Below, piece after piece: positions 7,431-15,347 of a stretch of DNA of 35,301 nucleotides; position 1 is the first letter of the stretch, and the number at the start of each line of letters is the position of its first letter. Source of the stretch: Lysinibacillus halotolerans (GTDB lineage: Bacteria > Bacillota > Bacilli > Bacillales_A > Planococcaceae); contig NZ_RHLQ01000034.1 in assembly GCF_003711845.1 (NCBI RefSeq), positions 1-35,301 on the forward strand. The letters run 5' to 3'. The translations under genes were made by a program, and so were the position numbers. The notes below the pieces were generated by a model. It had not been told where the DNA came from, did no database searches, and saw nothing but the letters and a program-made list of their open reading frames with translations.

Positions 7431-8156
7431 ATGGCATTTGAACCATTTATGCAATTATTAAGAGGTATTCAAGGAAGACGCGCCCACGGTGGAATTGGTG
7501 GCATCCAAAATTCACAACAAATGGCTTATTTAAGACATTTACAAAAAGAGATGAATAAAGAAAATGCGATGAATGTGCCTTTGAACCAATTACCAGTCGT
7601 CGTTTTTGATATGGAGACTACCGGTTTTTCACCGGAAAAAGGTGATAGTATTTTATCGATTGGTGCAATTAAAATGCAGGGTTCGCGCATATTAGAAGGT
7701 CAAGAGTTTTATTCGCTTATCCACTTCGATCAAAAGATTCCAGAGGAAATTGTTCAATTAACGGGGATTACTAATGATGATGTAATATCGGCACCGCCAT
7801 TAGCCGATGTATTCATTCGATTTTTTCAGTTCATAGAAGGTTCAACCCTTGTTGCCCATCATGCGAATCATGAAAGGAGTTTTATGCAATATACTAGTTC
7901 CAAATTGTTTAAAACCCCTTTTAAACACCGTATAGTGGATACATCCTTTCTTTATAAAATAATAGAACCAAATTTTCATCACGTATCACTAGAACAACTA
8001 TGTGTTCATCATCAAATTCCTGTTATAAATCGACATAACGCTTTAGGAGATGCGAAAATGACAGCCAAACTGTGGAGTCTCTATGTTGAAAAGGTATTGG
8101 AAATTGGATGTGAAACATTAAATGACGTATATAATCATTTTGCCAAAATGTCATAA
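7431..8156 (+). CDS. DEDDh 3'-5' exonuclease (DnaQ/PolC epsilon-like)
   Basis: A 241-residue protein with an exonuclease domain from about residue 55. Motif I is FDMETTG (D60, E62) and motif III is HNALGDA (H202, D207). Motif II, usually AHNAxFD, reads AHHANHE (142-148), so the metal-binding Asp is replaced by Glu148; activity may still be possible. A Gly/Gln-rich leader of about 50 residues precedes the domain. Start ATG 7431 follows GAGGGTG by 6 nt; a GTG at 7422 lies inside that site. It is the second gene of a pair with DUF294. The target nucleic acid is unknown. Confidence 0.85.
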   Translation: MAFEPFMQLLRGIQGRRAHGGIGGIQNSQQMAYLRHLQKEMNKENAMNVPLNQLPVVVFDMETTGFSPEKGDSILSIGAIKMQGSRILEGQEFYSLIHFDQKIPEEIVQLTGITNDDVISAPPLADVFIRFFQFIEGSTLVAHHANHERSFMQYTSSKLFKTPFKHRIVDTSFLYKIIEPNFHHVSLEQLCVHHQIPVINRHNALGDAKMTAKLWSLYVEKVLEIGCETLNDVYNHFAKMS

Positions 8157-8161
8157 AATGA

Positions 8162-8193
8162 AAGCTCTAAATATTCATTTAGGGGCTTTTTTT
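8162..8193 (+). terminator. terminator after the exonuclease gene
   Basis: AAGC-T-CTAAAT (8162-8172) pairs with ATTTAGGGGCTT (8177-8188) with one bulge, then seven T. Confidence 0.8.
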
Positions 8194-8235
8194 ATTTCTA
8201 TAATTATAGTATCTTTCATTGAATTTAGTTTTTAA

Positions 8236-8301
8236 ACAAAGATCTAGTCATAAGAATTTTTACATTCTTTTACTGGATCTTTGTGTGCATGCACCTTTTT
8301 T
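8236..8301. other. unexplained hairpin plus palindrome upstream of ribA
   Basis: ACAAAGATCTAGT (8236-8248) pairs with ACTGGATCTTTGT (8272-8284), with AAGAA/TTCTT nested inside. The perfect palindrome GTGCATGCAC (8285-8294) and a T run (8296-8301) follow directly. The preceding gene already has a terminator and the next promoter begins near 8375, so the role is open. A second terminator is possible. Confidence 0.5.
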
Positions 8302-8374
8302 GATTTCATTTATTACATAAGCTATAGTTAAGTTGTGATTGATAGAAAGCTGATTAAACTACTAGGAATTTTAA

Positions 8375-8423
8375 TTGACTTCTTTTACTTATTATTATAA
8401 ACTAAGTTACGAAAAGTAACTTA
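8375..8423 (+). promoter_or_regulatory. ribA operon promoter with palindromic operator
   Basis: A -35 TTGACT (8375-8380) and a -10 TATAAA (8396-8401) are 15 nt apart. The 8-bp palindrome TAAGTTAC-GAAAA-GTAACTTA (8403-8423) covers the expected start of transcription. This is a repressor-operator layout; the shape suits HxlR/MarR-type dimers (inference). There is no FMN riboswitch in 8194-8465. A 10-bp inverted repeat also links 8322-8331 with 8443-8452. Confidence 0.5.
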
Positions 8424-8465
8424 ACTTTGTATGCAGTCAAGATTAACTATAGATAGGTGAGATGA

Positions 8466-9212
8466 ATGATGAAAAATCTTTCAAATACAAAAGAAATACT
8501 TATAAATAAAATGAATTTAGTACCATTTAATGATAAAGAGAATTTATGTATTGTAGGTCCAGTGCAATTGCCAATTAAACAGGGTGATTTTGAGACTACG
8601 TTTCAATGGTATACATGGTTAACTGTTAATAAAGAATTCGAAACGAAAGAAAAGGTATTGGAATATATTGTGGATGCAGATTTGGCATCAAAACAACAAT
8701 CCTCCGTTTTAGTTTACGGAGACTTCTTCAATGGAGATGATGCGATTATTCGAATGCACAGTATTTGCCATACAGGTGATATTTTTGGAAGCCAACGTTG
8801 TGATTGTGGATACCAGCTCCATGAATCGATGAAAATGGTTGAAGAACATGGATGTGGAGCAATCTTCTATTTAGCAAACCATGAAGGACGTGGAATCGGT
8901 TTATTTTCTAAATCATTAGCCTATATATTACAAGAGGAAGGCTACGATACTGTAGAAGCGAATCATGCGTTAGGTTTTGAAGATGACTCCCGTAGTTATG
9001 AGGAAGCGATTCGAGTATTGGAAAGTTTAAGAGAAAAACCAGTAACGTTAATTACAAACAATCCAAAAAAACTTGCAGCTTTGCAATCCCATGGCCTCCT
9101 TGCCCATAAACATATTCCGTTATGGGGTGGATTAACTGAAACGAATCGTCATTATTTGGAAACAAAAATTAAAAAATCAGGTCATATTGCAGAAAAGCAA
9201 TTAACGGTTTAA
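8466..9212 (+). CDS. ribA: GTP cyclohydrolase II
   Basis: A 248-residue enzyme that turns GTP into 2,5-diamino-6-ribosylamino-4-pyrimidinone 5'-phosphate, formate and pyrophosphate. The zinc Cys are C101 (HSIC), C112 and C114 (RCDC). The YLANHEGRGIGL loop, the catalytic Tyr153 (LAYILQ) and D174/R176 (DDSR) are kept by comparison with the E. coli enzyme, so full activity is expected. It is a stand-alone GCH II without a DHBP synthase domain, about 50 residues longer at the N-terminus than E. coli RibA. Start ATG ATG at 8466/8469 follows AGGTGA. It leads a tight operon (14 bp to ribD). The usual riboflavin genes ribE and ribH are absent. Confidence 0.92.
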   Translation: MMKNLSNTKEILINKMNLVPFNDKENLCIVGPVQLPIKQGDFETTFQWYTWLTVNKEFETKEKVLEYIVDADLASKQQSSVLVYGDFFNGDDAIIRMHSICHTGDIFGSQRCDCGYQLHESMKMVEEHGCGAIFYLANHEGRGIGLFSKSLAYILQEEGYDTVEANHALGFEDDSRSYEEAIRVLESLREKPVTLITNNPKKLAALQSHGLLAHKHIPLWGGLTETNRHYLETKIKKSGHIAEKQLTV

Positions 9213-9226
9213 GGAGTATTTCCAAT

Positions 9227-10336
9227 ATGAAAACAGATTATGAGTATATGCAATTAGCTTTAGATTTAGCTGCTTCAGCAAAAGGGAACACAAATCCAAA
9301 CCCAGTTGTAGGAGCAGTTCTCGTAAAAGATGGAGTAATTGTAGGGACAGGTCTTCACCGTAAAGCAGGAGAGCCCCATGCAGAAGTGCATGCCTTTCGG
9401 ATGGCTGGTGAACATGCAAAGGACGCTACATTATATGTAACGTTAGAACCTTGTTCCCATTACGGAAAAACGCCACCTTGTGCAAAGTTAGTAAAAGAGT
9501 CGGAAGTAAGCCGTGTTGTTGTTGCGACAACGGATCCGAATCCAAATGTTGCTGGACGTGGTATTAACATGTTAAGAGAAGCAGGCATTGAAGTAGAAGT
9601 AGGTTTACTGGAAAAAGAGGCAAGAAAGTTAAACGAACGTTTCATTCATAATATGTTAACAAGTAAACCTTTTGTTATTTCCAAATTTGCGATGACTTTA
9701 GATGGAAAGATTGCCACACGTAATGGCCAATCGAAATGGATTACAAGTGAGGAAGCGCGACTTCAAGTTCACGAATTGCGTCATGAGGTTGATGCGATTT
9801 TAGTTGGGATTGGCACAGTATTAGCAGATAATCCATCATTAACAACTAGACTTCCCCATCGCAACGGGAAAAATCCGATTCGAATTATTTTAGATAGTGA
9901 ACTGAAAACGCCTCTAAATGCAAACGTAACGGATACAAGTGAAGCACCTACCATTATTGTTTGTAGTACGAATGTAGATGAGGCGAAAAAAAGTCAGTTC
10001 CTAGAAAAAGGTGTAAAAATTCTTTCTATCGAAAAGAATACTGATGGACTAAAGCTAGATGACATGCTGGATGAACTATACAAACTTGGGATTACTGATG
10101 TTCTAGTAGAAGGTGGGGCTGAAGTAAATGCCTCATTCCTAAGAGCAGGTTTCATTAACAAGTTTCTCGTTTACATTGCTCCGAAAATACTTGGTGGAAG
10201 AAATTCTAAAACACCATTTACTGGTTTAGATGTGGATACGATGGACGCGGCTTTACAGCTTGAATTCGATTCATTTGAAATGGTTGGACCGGATATATGT
10301 ATTACAGCATATCCTAAGCTTGGTGAAACGAAATGA
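9227..10336 (+). CDS. ribD: RibD bifunctional pyrimidine deaminase/reductase
   Basis: A 369-residue two-domain enzyme for the second and third steps from GTP to riboflavin. The zinc deaminase domain occupies about 1-145: HAE at 51-53, then PCSHYGKTPPC with C76 and C85. The reductase domain follows (SKFAMTLDGKIA onward to VEGGAEV). Length is normal. The stop overlaps the start of the next gene by 4 bp (ATGA), indicating translational coupling with the monooxygenase. Together with ribA it would yield 5-amino-6-ribitylaminouracil phosphate. Confidence 0.93.
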   Translation: MKTDYEYMQLALDLAASAKGNTNPNPVVGAVLVKDGVIVGTGLHRKAGEPHAEVHAFRMAGEHAKDATLYVTLEPCSHYGKTPPCAKLVKESEVSRVVVATTDPNPNVAGRGINMLREAGIEVEVGLLEKEARKLNERFIHNMLTSKPFVISKFAMTLDGKIATRNGQSKWITSEEARLQVHELRHEVDAILVGIGTVLADNPSLTTRLPHRNGKNPIRIILDSELKTPLNANVTDTSEAPTIIVCSTNVDEAKKSQFLEKGVKILSIEKNTDGLKLDDMLDELYKLGITDVLVEGGAEVNASFLRAGFINKFLVYIAPKILGGRNSKTPFTGLDVDTMDAALQLEFDSFEMVGPDICITAYPKLGETK

Positions 10337-11415
10337 AATTGAAAAGGGATGTATGTATTGTTGGCGCTGGACCTGGAGGAGCTTTACTTGCATATTTATT
10401 GGCCAAACAAAATATATCTGTCATTCTTTTAGAACGTTTTAAAGAAATAGCAAAGGAATTTCGCGGGGAACATTTAAATGAAGAAGGCGAAGAAATACTA
10501 AAAAAGTACGGTTTATTTGAGAAAGTGGAAGAACTTGGGATGCTCCGAATGGAAAGATTGGAATATTGGGAAGATGGCAAACTGTTTAAAACGGTATTGC
10601 CTGATCCGACTATTGGACATTTAGGTATCCATGTTCCACAATCTAACCTTCTAACGGTGCTTATCAATGAAGCGAAAACATTTGAGCAATTTTCATTAAT
10701 GACTAGTACAACAGTAATCGATTTAATAAAAGATGAAGAAGGCGCCATTAAAGGAGTAAAAGCAAATCAGAATGGCAAAGAGATTTTAATCGAAAGTAAC
10801 CTCGTAATTGGGGCAGATGGACGTTATTCAATCGTTCGCAAAAAGGCGGGCATTGATGTTACAGTTCGAAAGCATGGTTATGATTTATTATGGGCAAAAA
10901 TTCCAGCACCTACCAATTGGGAGCCTACTATTAAAATGGCTTTAATCGATGGAATGCAGCTTTCTCTTTTTACCCAGACAAATGGTTTTATCCAAATCGG
11001 CTGGAACATCCAACAAGGTTCGTTTCCAATGCTAAGAAAACAACCCTTTACTCCATTTATCGAAAAATTAATCAAAGCATTCCCCCAATTAGAAAGGACT
11101 GTTCGGAGTCATATTCAATCGTGGAGCGATTTTGTATTACTTGATGTGTATAGTAATTATGCAGAACAGTGGGGAAAAAAGGGTGTTGCGTTAATTGGAG
11201 ATGCGGTCCATACGATGACACCAACAGGGGCCTTTGGATTAAATAGTGCTATGAAAGATGCGGATACGTTAGCATCGATACTAACCGAGGAAACGATGTC
11301 TGAATTAGAATTAATCCAATGTTCAAAACAACGAAAAAAAGAAGTAGCGAGACTTCAAGAAATTCAAATTGAAAAAGAACAAACATTTGCGAAGCAATTT
11401 GTTATTTATTCATAA
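10333..11415 (+). CDS. FAD-dependent monooxygenase (UbiH/PHBH-like)
   Basis: A 360-residue flavoprotein of the aromatic-ring hydroxylase class. The N-terminal dinucleotide fold reads VCIVGAGPGGALLAYLLAK, the mid DG motif reads GADGRYSIVRKKAG, and the C-terminal FAD motif reads GVALIGDAVHTMTPTGAFG. No membrane segment is seen. Its start overlaps the ribD stop by 4 bp, so it is made together with the pyrimidine enzymes. This suggests, but does not prove, that it oxidises a product of the RibA-RibD path, or serves a pathway needing extra flavin precursor. The substrate is unknown. Confidence 0.85.
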   Translation: MKLKRDVCIVGAGPGGALLAYLLAKQNISVILLERFKEIAKEFRGEHLNEEGEEILKKYGLFEKVEELGMLRMERLEYWEDGKLFKTVLPDPTIGHLGIHVPQSNLLTVLINEAKTFEQFSLMTSTTVIDLIKDEEGAIKGVKANQNGKEILIESNLVIGADGRYSIVRKKAGIDVTVRKHGYDLLWAKIPAPTNWEPTIKMALIDGMQLSLFTQTNGFIQIGWNIQQGSFPMLRKQPFTPFIEKLIKAFPQLERTVRSHIQSWSDFVLLDVYSNYAEQWGKKGVALIGDAVHTMTPTGAFGLNSAMKDADTLASILTEETMSELELIQCSKQRKKEVARLQEIQIEKEQTFAKQFVIYS

Positions 11416-11432
11416 GGAAAGTAGGAGCTTTT

Positions 11433-11984
11433 GTGAGATTTGGTTTTGATATAGATGATACACTGATTAATTTAAGGGAACATGCCTTTCATATTTATAA
11501 TAGAAAATTAAATGTAAATGTTGGATTGGAAGTGTTCCGTGAATTAAAAACTGTAGAAATACACGAAGCCTTTGGTTTAGATAAAGAAACAGGCAGCCAA
11601 ATGTGGGGGAGTCTTTTAGAAGAAATCTATTTTACCGATTGCCCTGCTTTTGAAGGTGCCATTGAATTATTAAATCAACTTGAACAAGAAGGGCATGAAA
11701 TATTTTATATTACTTCTCGTCCGAAAGAATTTTGTTCCAGAACAAGACAGTGGGTCAAAGCAAAGGGATTCCCTGTACATGATGAAAATTTCTTCTGCGG
11801 CATGCAAGATCAAGAGAAAATTGACATTATAAAAGAATTGAACCTGGATTATTATTTTGATGATAAGCCAGCTGTACTTGACACATTAAAGGATATTTCC
11901 ACTAAAGTATTTGTAAAGGATCAATCTTACAATCAACATGTTAATATTCCAAGAGTTACAACATGGAAGGGATTTTCTTATTAA
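11433..11984 (+). CDS. HAD-superfamily phosphatase, 5'-nucleotidase-like
   Basis: A 183-residue haloacid-dehalogenase-type hydrolase. Motif I is FDIDDT (D6, D8), motif II is in YITSRPKE, and the last motif is YYFDDKP, as in the YqfW/NT5C-like group of small phosphatases. The start is GTG 11433 behind TAGGAG. It lies 17 bp after the monooxygenase gene and before the first terminator, so it is the fourth gene of the operon. HAD enzymes such as YcsE and YbjI dephosphorylate the RibD product in known riboflavin pathways, so this one may do so here (inference). Confidence 0.8.
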   Translation: MRFGFDIDDTLINLREHAFHIYNRKLNVNVGLEVFRELKTVEIHEAFGLDKETGSQMWGSLLEEIYFTDCPAFEGAIELLNQLEQEGHEIFYITSRPKEFCSRTRQWVKAKGFPVHDENFFCGMQDQEKIDIIKELNLDYYFDDKPAVLDTLKDISTKVFVKDQSYNQHVNIPRVTTWKGFSY

Positions 11985-11990
11985 GCAAAT

Positions 11991-12031
11991 AAAAAGTCGA
12001 GCTATTCGTCTATATGCGAATAGCTCGTTTT
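11991..12031. terminator. bidirectional terminator between the rib operon and bioY
   Basis: CGAGCTATTCG (11998-12008) pairs with CGAATAGCTCG (12017-12027), flanked by A on the left and TTTT on the right. It can serve the operon and the convergent bioY. Confidence 0.88.
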
Positions 12032-12059
12032 AAATAAAAAGAAGCGATTTTATAAAATG

Positions 12060-12608
12060 TTATGTAAGCTGTGGTAGAAGATGGGCACTTTCTAAACGTT
12101 TACGAACTAGTACCCCAAGCCAAGCTGCCATCAATGCTTTTATAATCCCTACAATGATAAATGGAGCTGCTCCTCCCATAAATGCTGCAGTCCAAGATAA
12201 ATCACCGACAAATTTTAACCAAGAAGTACCGAAAGCTAACGTTATAACCATCCCAATAATATTCGAAATAATTGCATGAAGATAGGATGTTCTAAATTTG
12301 TCCATATATATTCCCATGATATAGGCTTGAACTAAGAAACCAATAATATAGCCTCCTGTAGGACCTACTAAAACGCCAAATCCACCGGAAAAACCTGAAA
12401 AAACAGGTAAACCGATTGCACCAAGTAAAATATATAATAATACGGATAGAGTGCCATATTTAGTACCTAGTATGGTCACAATCAGACCGACGGCTAGAGT
12501 TTGTCCTGTAATTGGAATAAGAGGCAGTGGAATTGTGATTTGAGCTAATACGGCAATAATTGCTGCACCAAATGCGGTGATAACGTAAGAATAGGTTTTT
12601 GATTTCAA
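12060..12608 (-). CDS. bioY: BioY, biotin-binding S component of an ECF transporter
   Basis: A 182-residue integral membrane protein with about six helices. BioY features are visible: PLPLIPITGQTLAVGLIV near the N-terminus and GPTGGYIIGFLVQAYIMG in the middle. It captures biotin and needs the shared energising EcfA/A'/T module, which is not in this window. The start is TTG at 12608, 6 nt after AAGGGGG; no ATG fits better. A BirA-type operator lies just upstream, so expression should fall when biotin is plentiful. Confidence 0.93.
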   Translation of the reverse strand: MKSKTYSYVITAFGAAIIAVLAQITIPLPLIPITGQTLAVGLIVTILGTKYGTLSVLLYILLGAIGLPVFSGFSGGFGVLVGPTGGYIIGFLVQAYIMGIYMDKFRTSYLHAIISNIIGMVITLAFGTSWLKFVGDLSWTAAFMGGAAPFIIVGIIKALMAAWLGVLVRKRLESAHLLPQLT

Positions 12609-12624
12609 ATGGATACCCCCTTTT

Positions 12625-12659
12625 TTGTGTTAACTTATTTTTAATTTTAGTTTACACAA
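12625..12659 (-). promoter_or_regulatory. BirA operator of bioY
   Basis: TTGTGTTAAC (12625-12634) and GTTTACACAA (12650-12659) form a near-perfect inverted repeat with a 15-nt spacer, the pattern of Bacillus BirA biotin operators. A TTGACA on the minus strand (12685-12690) lies just upstream with only a weak -10. The rest of the gap to 12985 shows only AT-rich sequence and possible trhO promoter elements (TATACT near 12947). Confidence 0.8.
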
Positions 12660-12985
12660 AGAGATTAGTATACTATGCGATAAATGTCAACATAGTTCGT
12701 TTAAAAAAACTGAAAATAATAAACCTTAAGTTTGTGTAGACTTTCGTATGAGTTGAGAATATCACAATTCAGACTTATGTATGAGGAAATAACCATTACT
12801 TTTATGGTATATTATAAATTATGTGATTAATTAATCATTTTTTACTTTATAAAAATCTTCTTTAGCGTTTTTGTTTGTTATAATCCGCCTAAAGGATGCA
12901 AGTTTAAAATGTTAACTGATTACTTAAACGAAAAAGATATACTATCAATATATCTTGCAAATATACATGATAGGTGGAAAAAAAG

Positions 12986-13939
12986 ATGGATTACAGAGTA
13001 TTACTTTATTATTATTACACAACGATTGAAGATCCAGCAGCATTTGCCGCTGAGCATTTAGCCGCTTGTAAAGAATTAAATTTAAAAGGTCGTATTTTAG
13101 TAGCAAATGAAGGAATTAACGGTACTGTTTCAGGTACTGTTGAAGATACGAATGCGTATATGGAAATGATGCAAAATTCTCCTTTATTTAAAGATATCGT
13201 CTTTAAAATTGATGAAGCAGAAGGTCATGTATTCAAAAAAATGCATGTACGCCCTCGTCCAGAGCTTGTAAATTTAAGCTTAGAAGACGATATAAACCCA
13301 AAAGAAATTACTGGTCGCTATCTTTCACCTGCTGAATTTATGCAAGAAATGCAACGGGAAGATACGGTTGTGTTAGATGTGCGTAACACTTATGAATACG
13401 ATGTCGGTCATTTCCGTGGGGCGATTCGTCCTGAAGTCGAAACATTCCGGGACACTCCAGCATGGGTACGGGCAAATAAAGAATTATTCGAAGGAAAACG
13501 GGTATTAACTTATTGTACAGGCGGTATCCGTTGTGAAAAATTCTCCGGCTGGTTAAAACGAGAAGGAATCGGGGAAGATGTTGGTCAATTACATGGTGGT
13601 GTTGCAACATATAGTAAAGACCCTGTTGCAAAAGGCCAACTTTGGGACGGACAAATGTACGTTTTCGATGAACGTTTAACAGTTCCAATTAACCAAGTTG
13701 AACACAACATCGTTGGTAAAGACCATTTTGACGGAACACCATGTGAACGTTACATTAACTGTTCAAATCCAGAATGTAATAAACAAATTTTATGTTCAGA
13801 AGAAAATGAATTAAAACATTTAGGTGGTTGTACACTAGAATGTTCGAAACATGAACGTAATCGTTTTATTGAAAAACATGGATTGTCTGAAGAATTCGTT
13901 CAACAACAATTAAAATGGCTTGAAGAAATGTATGCATAA
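12986..13939 (+). CDS. trhO: tRNA uridine(34) hydroxylase TrhO (rhodanese family)
   Basis: A 317-residue protein of the YceA/YbfQ family that hydroxylates U34 of certain tRNAs in a prephenate-independent route. The N-terminal domain resembles an acylphosphatase-like fold. The rhodanese domain holds the active-site loop [15 protein letters not shown]. The C-terminus has a cysteine-rich, probably zinc-binding stretch (CERYINC...CNKQILC...GGC...C). Start ATG 12986 lies 8 nt after AGGTGG; a GTG at 12974 overlaps that site. It stands alone, with a terminator behind. Confidence 0.92.
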   Translation: MDYRVLLYYYYTTIEDPAAFAAEHLAACKELNLKGRILVANEGINGTVSGTVEDTNAYMEMMQNSPLFKDIVFKIDEAEGHVFKKMHVRPRPELVNLSLEDDINPKEITGRYLSPAEFMQEMQREDTVVLDVRNTYEYDVGHFRGAIRPEVETFRDTPAWVRANKELFEGKRVLTYCTGGIRCEKFSGWLKREGIGEDVGQLHGGVATYSKDPVAKGQLWDGQMYVFDERLTVPINQVEHNIVGKDHFDGTPCERYINCSNPECNKQILCSEENELKHLGGCTLECSKHERNRFIEKHGLSEEFVQQQLKWLEEMYA

Positions 13940-13948
13940 TAATGAATT

Positions 13949-13981
13949 GGGAGAAGGAATAAATCATCCTTCTCCTTTTTT
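13949..13981 (+). terminator. terminator after trhO
   Basis: GGAGAAGGA (13950-13958) pairs with TCCTTCTCC (13967-13975), followed by six T. Confidence 0.9.
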
Positions 13982-14057
13982 ATTGCACTAAATAGGATAG
14001 AACTGTAAGAATATGATAATATTTTAATGAATTGATTTTATTGATGGAGGTGAGAGT

Positions 14058-15308
14058 ATGACGAAGGGTAGAATTATTTTACATGTTGATATGAATAGTT
14101 TTTATGCATCGGTAGAACAGTCCCATCGACCAGAATTGAAGGGGAAAGCGATAGCTATTGCAGGAAATCCAAAAGAACGTCGTGGAATAATTGTCACAAG
14201 CTCTTATGAAGCGCGGGCAAAGGGTATTTATACAACGATGAATGTTGGGGAAGCCATGAGAAAATGTCCTGAGTTGATACTCTTACCGCCTGATTTTCCA
14301 AAATATCGAAATGCATCGAAGGCAATGTTTACCATTTTACGAAGTTATACATCACTAGTAGAACCGGTATCGATTGATGAAGGATATATAGATATAACTG
14401 AAATTTCTTCTGAACGGCATCCTTTGGAAATCGCTCAAGAAATACAAATGAGAATTTATAATGAACTGGATTTACCTTGTTCCATTGGTGTTGCCCCGAA
14501 TAAATTTTTAGCAAAGACGGCATCGGATATGAAAAAACCGATGGGAATCACGATACTTAGAAAAAGAGATGTCCCTTCCAAACTATGGCCTCTGCCAGTC
14601 ATTGAAATGCATGGTGTGGGGGAAAGTACGGCGAAAAAACTGGAATCGTTGAAAATATATACGATTGGTGACTTAGCCCATGTTGAAGAATATATGATTC
14701 GACAAGCTCTTGGTAAAAATGGAGTACGTTTAAGGGCACGTGCGAATGGGGAAGATGGTCGAAAGGTAGACCCAAATTCAATATATGAGACGAAGAGTGT
14801 AGGGAATTCCACAACTTTACCGATAGATGAAACGGATATTCAAGCTTTGGAAAAAACCTTTGAGATTATATGTGGAAAAGTGGCGGAACGTTTGGATGCG
14901 AAAAAATTATGTGGATCTACTTTAAGTATACAAATACGGGATGCAGATTGGCATAATCATTCAAAAAGTAAAACCTTCCAAAATCCAATCTATAATAAAA
15001 ACGTGATTTATGAAGAAGCAATCAAATTATTTCATCAATTATGGGATGGTACACCAATTCGACTTCTTGGAGTGACCGTTTCCAATGTGTTTGATCGAAA
15101 ACAATCGGTGGAACAGCTATCTATTTTTAATTTTGAACAATACGCAAAACAAGAACCGATTTATGAATTAATTGATAATATTGAACGGAAATTCGGTAAA
15201 GGAGCCATTCAAAAAGGGATGGAAGTGGGTAAACAAACCTACGCCTCCAAAACGAGTTTTAGTAAAGATTTTTTGGAAGATTTAAAGGATATCGACTCCA
15301 TCGAGTAA
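14058..15308 (+). CDS. dinB: DNA polymerase IV (Y-family, DinB)
   Basis: A 416-residue translesion polymerase. Signatures: HVDMNSFYASVE at the N-terminus (metal Asp), the SIDEGYID palm motif, IGVAPNKFLAKTASDMKKP, then the little-finger domain. The C-terminal region holds QLSIF near the end, a plausible beta-clamp-binding motif. Start ATG follows GGAGGTGAG. I looked for a LexA (CGAAC-N4-GTTCG) box upstream and found none, so SOS control is not supported. Next is rnz; B. subtilis polY1 (yqjH) is likewise near rnz. Confidence 0.95.
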   Translation: MTKGRIILHVDMNSFYASVEQSHRPELKGKAIAIAGNPKERRGIIVTSSYEARAKGIYTTMNVGEAMRKCPELILLPPDFPKYRNASKAMFTILRSYTSLVEPVSIDEGYIDITEISSERHPLEIAQEIQMRIYNELDLPCSIGVAPNKFLAKTASDMKKPMGITILRKRDVPSKLWPLPVIEMHGVGESTAKKLESLKIYTIGDLAHVEEYMIRQALGKNGVRLRARANGEDGRKVDPNSIYETKSVGNSTTLPIDETDIQALEKTFEIICGKVAERLDAKKLCGSTLSIQIRDADWHNHSKSKTFQNPIYNKNVIYEEAIKLFHQLWDGTPIRLLGVTVSNVFDRKQSVEQLSIFNFEQYAKQEPIYELIDNIERKFGKGAIQKGMEVGKQTYASKTSFSKDFLEDLKDIDSIE

Positions 15309-15347
15309 AATGTCCCTGTAAATAAATAGGAAAAATGGAGGCTAGAA

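Noticed and set aside
8194-8465. FMN riboswitch before ribA
   Set aside because: I searched for conserved RFN pieces such as AGGG and GACCGGCGGT-type blocks and found none on either strand.
12909-13056. Open frame starting MLTDYLNEKD that overlaps the start of trhO
   Set aside because: Its ribosome site is about 12 nt away and weak, most of it lies in the wrong frame of trhO, and it has no recognisable features.
13982-14057. LexA box before dinB
   Set aside because: No CGAAC-N4-GTTCG-like sequence is present.
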